Origin: Gammaproteobacteria bacterium
GTDB lineage: Bacteria > Pseudomonadota > Gammaproteobacteria > Steroidobacterales > SZUA-146
Reading direction: 5' to 3'
DNA: 9,476 nt
Assembly: GCA_003228965.1 (NCBI GenBank)
Contig: QIGP01000035.1
Span: forward strand, 1 to 9,476
Shown: positions 6,216 to 9,476 of the stretch, in pieces
Position numbering within the stretch: position 1 is the first letter of the stretch
Layout: every line of letters begins with the position of its first letter
Program-made: the position numbers and the translations under genes
The notes under the pieces: generated by a model
The model's database searches: none
What the model saw: the letters and a program-made list of their open reading frames with translations, nothing else
Told to the model about the DNA's origin: nothing

Positions 6216-7379
6216 TCATGGCTTAGCCATCGTGCGAGCCAGCAGCACCGACTCATGTTCGCTGAGAAGCTCGTTGTACACCTTCAAATTACCTTCGACC
6301 ATGGCATCGACTGAAAACTGCTCAACGACTTTTTTATGTGCGGCCTCACCCATTTCAAGCGCCGTCTCGCGATCGTCCAGCAAGGCAAGCACACCTTGTG
6401 CAATCTGGTCCGGCGACTCCGGGTCAATCAACAAACCGTTAACTTTGTCTTCGATAATTTCAGTGACGCCACCTACTCGACTCGCCACAATGGGAAGTGA
6501 TGCAGCCGCCGCCTGAAGCACGGCCACGCCAAGGCCTTCTGTCGATGGAGGGTGGACAAATACGTCAAGACAACCCAGCCAGTGATTAATATCTTTGCGA
6601 AACCCCGCAAACGTGACGTTGTCTTCGATACCCAGTTTCGCAGCGAGCATTTGCAAGCGCGGCTCTTCCGGACCACGACCAAAAAACACTAGCCGAACGT
6701 TCGCATAGCGCTCCTGAATGGCGGGTATGCTTTCCAGCACAAAACGGTGCCCTTTGCGCTTGATGAGCTGCGCCACCATGCCGATGACCGGGGCTTTTTT
6801 TGCGTCCTGCCCGTCAACGGAGTTCTTATTGGCGCTCTTGGCGAAAAAGGTTTTATCAAACGCGATCCGATCCCAACGACGCTCCCACGTCGATGTTTTC
6901 ACGGCGCTGTGGACGACGCGCAGTTTCTGCTCTGGCACACCAGCTTCAGCCAGCACTTCGCTAATGGCATTGGAAATGGCCACGACCCGGTCGAACAGTC
7001 GATATTTGAAGTTAACGATGAGCGTCGATTCCGCGTTGTCGACACGACGCGACAAGATCACAGGTATGTCGCCGAATTTCCGCGCAGCAAGGCCGCCAAA
7101 CCAGTCGGCACCACGCCGACTATGCAGATGGATAACATCCGGTTTAACGTCTTCAATAAGCTGGCGCAATCGGCCGATTAGCGCAATATCGAGATCGCCA
7201 CCCATGGAAATCGGGAAGACAGGAATGCCCATGTGCGGCAGACGCGCTGCGATCTCGCTACCCGCTGGGCACACCACAGCGCATTCGATGCCTCGCTGAG
7301 TTAGCCCTTCGGCCAGATACAGAACTTGCCGCGCACCGCCGTAAAGGTGGCGACCCGCCTCAACGTGCATAACCTTCAT
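6216..7379 (-). CDS. Glycosyltransferase, GT4-like (GT-B fold)
   Basis: This is a 387-residue probable cytoplasmic sugar-nucleotide-dependent retaining glycosyltransferase, likely acting on a cell-surface glycan or lipopolysaccharide. Donor and acceptor are unknown. The N-terminal Rossmann half begins MKVMHVEAGRHLYGGARQVLYLAEGL, with the glycine-rich GGAR loop (14-17) and DVIHLHSRRGAD (81-92). A charged linker (about 178-197) leads to the C-terminal Rossmann half, which has GMVAQLIKRKGH (200-211), FFGRGPEE (232-239) and STEGLGVAVLQAAAASLPIVAS (279-300). In the last motif the usual E-X7-E is E281-X7-Q289. There is no signal peptide or membrane segment. The frame stays open upstream to 7541, but that would overlap mutS. 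Homology-like sequence begins at MKVMHVEAG, so 7379 is preferred, although its Shine-Dalgarno is weak. This gene is not part of the conserved mutS-pncC-recA set, and its role here is unclear. Confidence 0.88.
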   Translation of the reverse strand: MKVMHVEAGRHLYGGARQVLYLAEGLTQRGIECAVVCPAGSEIAARLPHMGIPVFPISMGGDLDIALIGRLRQLIEDVKPDVIHLHSRRGADWFGGLAARKFGDIPVILSRRVDNAESTLIVNFKYRLFDRVVAISNAISEVLAEAGVPEQKLRVVHSAVKTSTWERRWDRIAFDKTFFAKSANKNSVDGQDAKKAPVIGMVAQLIKRKGHRFVLESIPAIQERYANVRLVFFGRGPEEPRLQMLAAKLGIEDNVTFAGFRKDINHWLGCLDVFVHPPSTEGLGVAVLQAAAASLPIVASRVGGVTEIIEDKVNGLLIDPESPDQIAQGVLALLDDRETALEMGEAAHKKVVEQFSVDAMVEGNLKVYNELLSEHESVLLARTMAKP

Positions 7380-7488
7380 AAGTCGCGTGCCTGTTTGTGC
7401 ATAATCACTTATTCTTTGCCATTCTTGCGCCAACATTCTAGGGAATACGGCGTTCAAACATAAGCCCTGAGCGAGCATTGTTGACAAT
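7380..7488. promoter_or_regulatory. Divergent intergenic region between glycosyltransferase gene and mutS
   Basis: These 109 bp must hold the start signals for both divergent genes. On the plus strand CATAAT (7400-7405) is a 5/6 -10 match for mutS, without a clear -35. On the minus strand TAGAAT (near 7435-7440) is a -10-like word for the glycosyltransferase gene. Neither is convincing. Ribosome sites for both genes are weak. Confidence 0.35.
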
Positions 7489-9476
7489 ATGACCGAAGAC
7501 GCCGTCCAACATACACCGATGATGCGACAGTATCTGGGCATTAAAGCACAGCACCCGGATATATTGCTGTTCTATCGCATGGGCGATTTTTACGAGCTGT
7601 TTTACGACGACGCCAAAAAGGTGTCGCGCCTTGTCGACATCACCCTGACCAGCCGAGGCAAATCCGGCGGCCAGCCGATACCCATGGCTGGTGTGCCCGT
7701 TCATTCGGCAGACACGTACCTTGCCAAACTGGTGCGCTTGGGCGAATCCATAGCAGTGGTCGAACAAGTCGGAGACCCGGCCACGTCCAAAGGCCCCGTT
7801 GACCGACAGGTAGCGCGCATCGTGACGCCTGGCACCGTCACCGAAGAAGCGTTACTGGACGCAGGAACGGAAAATTTGTTGCTTGCCGTTTGCGAGCAAG
7901 GGGACGACAGCAAAGAGCCACACTACGGCCTGGCGTGGCTGGACGTGTCGGCAGGGCGTTTCACGCTGTGCGACGTCGAAGGCCGCGACGCCCTCGGTGC
8001 AGAACTCGAACGGCTTCAGGCAGCCGAAATATTAGTGCACGACGCGTCAAACCTCCCCGACGAAATCAAGGGTCGCTACACCCTCCGACCCGTATGGCAT
8101 TTTGACGCCGATACCGCTACGACACTGCTCAATAATCAATTTGGCACACGCGACTTAAGCGGCTTCGGCGTTGCCCGCCTGACCCCTTCAGTCGGTGCGG
8201 CTGGCGCACTCTTACAATACGTGCGGGAAACCCAAAAGACCGCCCTGCCCCACGTTCAGGCGCTCAACGTCGAGCGCCGCGACGATGCTCTGCACATGGA
8301 TGCGGCAACCCGGCGGAATCTGGAGTTGTCGGTCAATCTTCACGGCGGCACAGAGTTCACGCTGGCGTCGGTGCTCGATCAAACGGGCTCCGCCATGGGC
8401 ACACGTTTAATACGCCGCTGGATTAACCGGCCGCTGCGCGATCACGACGAACTGAACGACCGCTACAAAGCCGTAGCCGAACTCAAAGACGCACCGTTTA
8501 GAGAATCACTCGCAAACTCGCTGCGTCACGTCTGCGACGTAGAACGCATATTGGCGCGCGTGGCACTGCGTTCCGCCAGACCTCGCGATTTAAGCCAACT
8601 ACGTGACACGCTCAGACTCTTGCCCGACCTTCTGGATCTCACCCAAAACGTTACCGCGCCACGGCTGCAAGAACTACGCAAACACTGCGGACCTCACAGC
8701 GAGATTCACGACTTGCTAACAAGGGCCATTCTGGAAGAACCACCATTACTCATACGCGACGGTGGTGCAATCGCGCCAGGCTACAATCAAGAGCTCGACG
8801 AATTACGCGGACTTGCCGCCAACGCCGACGACTTCTTAACGCAGCTTGAAATTCGCGAACGCGAGCGCACAGGGGTTGCGACGCTCAAAGTCGGTTACAA
8901 CCGGGTGCACGGCTACTACATAGAAATGAGCCGACTGCACGCCGACAAGGCGCCTGTCGACTACCAGCGCAGGCAAACCCTTAAAGCCGCGGAACGCTAC
9001 ATCACGCCCGAGCTTAAAGAATACGAAGACAAAGTACTGTCGGCCAAAGAACGTGCGTTAGCGACAGAAAAACAACTCTACGAAGAACTGTTGGGACTGT
9101 TAGCCGAATCCATAAACCGACTTCAAACAAGCGCACAGGCGCTGGCCACACTCGACGTACTAACAAGCTTTGCGGCACACGCCGAAAGCGCCGGTTACAG
9201 CCGGCCGGAGCTTGTAGATACGCCGTCTGTTGATATTGAAGGAGGACGACACCCGGTAGTAGAAGCTGCCGTTGACACAGACTTTGTGCCCAACGATGTG
9301 CGCTTTAACGCTCAGCGCCGCATGCTCATTGTGACCGGGCCCAACATGGGCGGTAAGTCGACCTACATGCGCCAAACCGCGCTGATCGTGTTGATGGCTC
9401 ACATGGGCTCTTTCGTGCCAGCCACCCGGGCCACTCTCGGCCCTGTCGATCGCATTTTTACTCGCATCGGCGCGTC
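7489..9476 (+). CDS. mutS: DNA mismatch repair protein MutS (3' end outside window)
   Basis: MutS binds mismatches and small loops in DNA and recruits MutL in an ATP-dependent manner. The frame is open from ATG at 7489 to the window edge (662 codons of an expected 850-860), so the C-terminal ATPase part is missing only because the window ends. Domains seen are the mismatch-recognition domain with the Phe-X-Glu motif FYE (34-36) in [16 protein letters not shown]; the connector domain; the core with [11 protein letters not shown]; the clamp region around [24 protein letters not shown] (about 455-480); and Walker [10 protein letters not shown] (617-625). A stop lies 18 nt upstream in frame, so this ATG is the first possible start. 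It aligns well with the E. coli N-terminus (HTPMM..YL). The Shine-Dalgarno is weak. This is the only gene on the plus strand, divergent from the glycosyltransferase-pncC genes. No frameshift is seen. Confidence 0.98.
   Translation, partial: MTEDAVQHTPMMRQYLGIKAQHPDILLFYRMGDFYELFYDDAKKVSRLVDITLTSRGKSGGQPIPMAGVPVHSADTYLAKLVRLGESIAVVEQVGDPATSKGPVDRQVARIVTPGTVTEEALLDAGTENLLLAVCEQGDDSKEPHYGLAWLDVSAGRFTLCDVEGRDALGAELERLQAAEILVHDASNLPDEIKGRYTLRPVWHFDADTATTLLNNQFGTRDLSGFGVARLTPSVGAAGALLQYVRETQKTALPHVQALNVERRDDALHMDAATRRNLELSVNLHGGTEFTLASVLDQTGSAMGTRLIRRWINRPLRDHDELNDRYKAVAELKDAPFRESLANSLRHVCDVERILARVALRSARPRDLSQLRDTLRLLPDLLDLTQNVTAPRLQELRKHCGPHSEIHDLLTRAILEEPPLLIRDGGAIAPGYNQELDELRGLAANADDFLTQLEIRERERTGVATLKVGYNRVHGYYIEMSRLHADKAPVDYQRRQTLKAAERYITPELKEYEDKVLSAKERALATEKQLYEELLGLLAESINRLQTSAQALATLDVLTSFAAHAESAGYSRPELVDTPSVDIEGGRHPVVEAAVDTDFVPNDVRFNAQRRMLIVTGPNMGGKSTYMRQTALIVLMAHMGSFVPATRATLGPVDRIFTRIGA

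Noticed and set aside
6216..7379. Glycosyltransferase as inactive because of the missing second Glu
   Set aside because: A Gln at this place is a mild change, the rest of the motifs are intact, and the frame is clean. There is no sign of decay.
7380..7541. N-terminal extension of the glycosyltransferase to 7541
   Set aside because: It would overlap the start of the divergent mutS by more than 50 bp, and the extra 54 residues look unlike the start of a GT-B domain. The family-like sequence begins at the Met encoded at 7377-7379.

Overview
The window looks like chromosomal core sequence from a gammaproteobacterium of moderate GC. The gene order pncC-recA-recX-alaS-csrA-tRNA-Ser(GCT), with mutS close by and divergent, is the arrangement known from Escherichia and relatives. 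The encoded proteins resemble their gammaproteobacterial counterparts along their full length. I see no transposase, integrase, phage gene or CRISPR array. I cannot name the genus.

Layout from left to right. A tRNA-Ser(GCT) gene with encoded CCA (17-107) has its own stable-RNA-type promoter. A perfect 30-nt palindrome (259-288) separates it from csrA, which encodes the global RNA-binding regulator. A 345-bp AT-rich spacer with several inverted repeats precedes alaS (alanyl-tRNA synthetase). A 152-bp spacer then leads to the tightly coupled pair recX-recA. Upstream of recA lie 448 bp without a gene. They hold a LexA operator and candidate SOS promoter about 250 bp before the start codon, a leader of about 230 nt rich in inverted repeats, and a second, weaker LexA-like site next to the end of pncC. 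Next come pncC (nicotinamide-nucleotide amidase, CinA C-terminal family) and a GT4-type glycosyltransferase. All of these are on the minus strand. mutS runs the other way from 7489 and is cut by the window end after its Walker A motif.

Functionally the right two-thirds is a DNA-repair neighbourhood: mismatch recognition (MutS), recombination and SOS activation (RecA), and its modulator (RecX). pncC is a frequent neighbour of recA. The left third is translation and global post-transcriptional control (AlaRS, CsrA, tRNA-Ser). The glycosyltransferase is the one member not expected from this synteny.

The most interesting feature is the recA upstream region. Its long leader can form a 14-bp perfect stem and other hairpins. 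Just before the recA Shine-Dalgarno it carries a terminator-like hairpin with a U5 tract that overlaps a competing hairpin. This suggests, but does not prove, attenuation or riboregulation of recA on top of LexA control.
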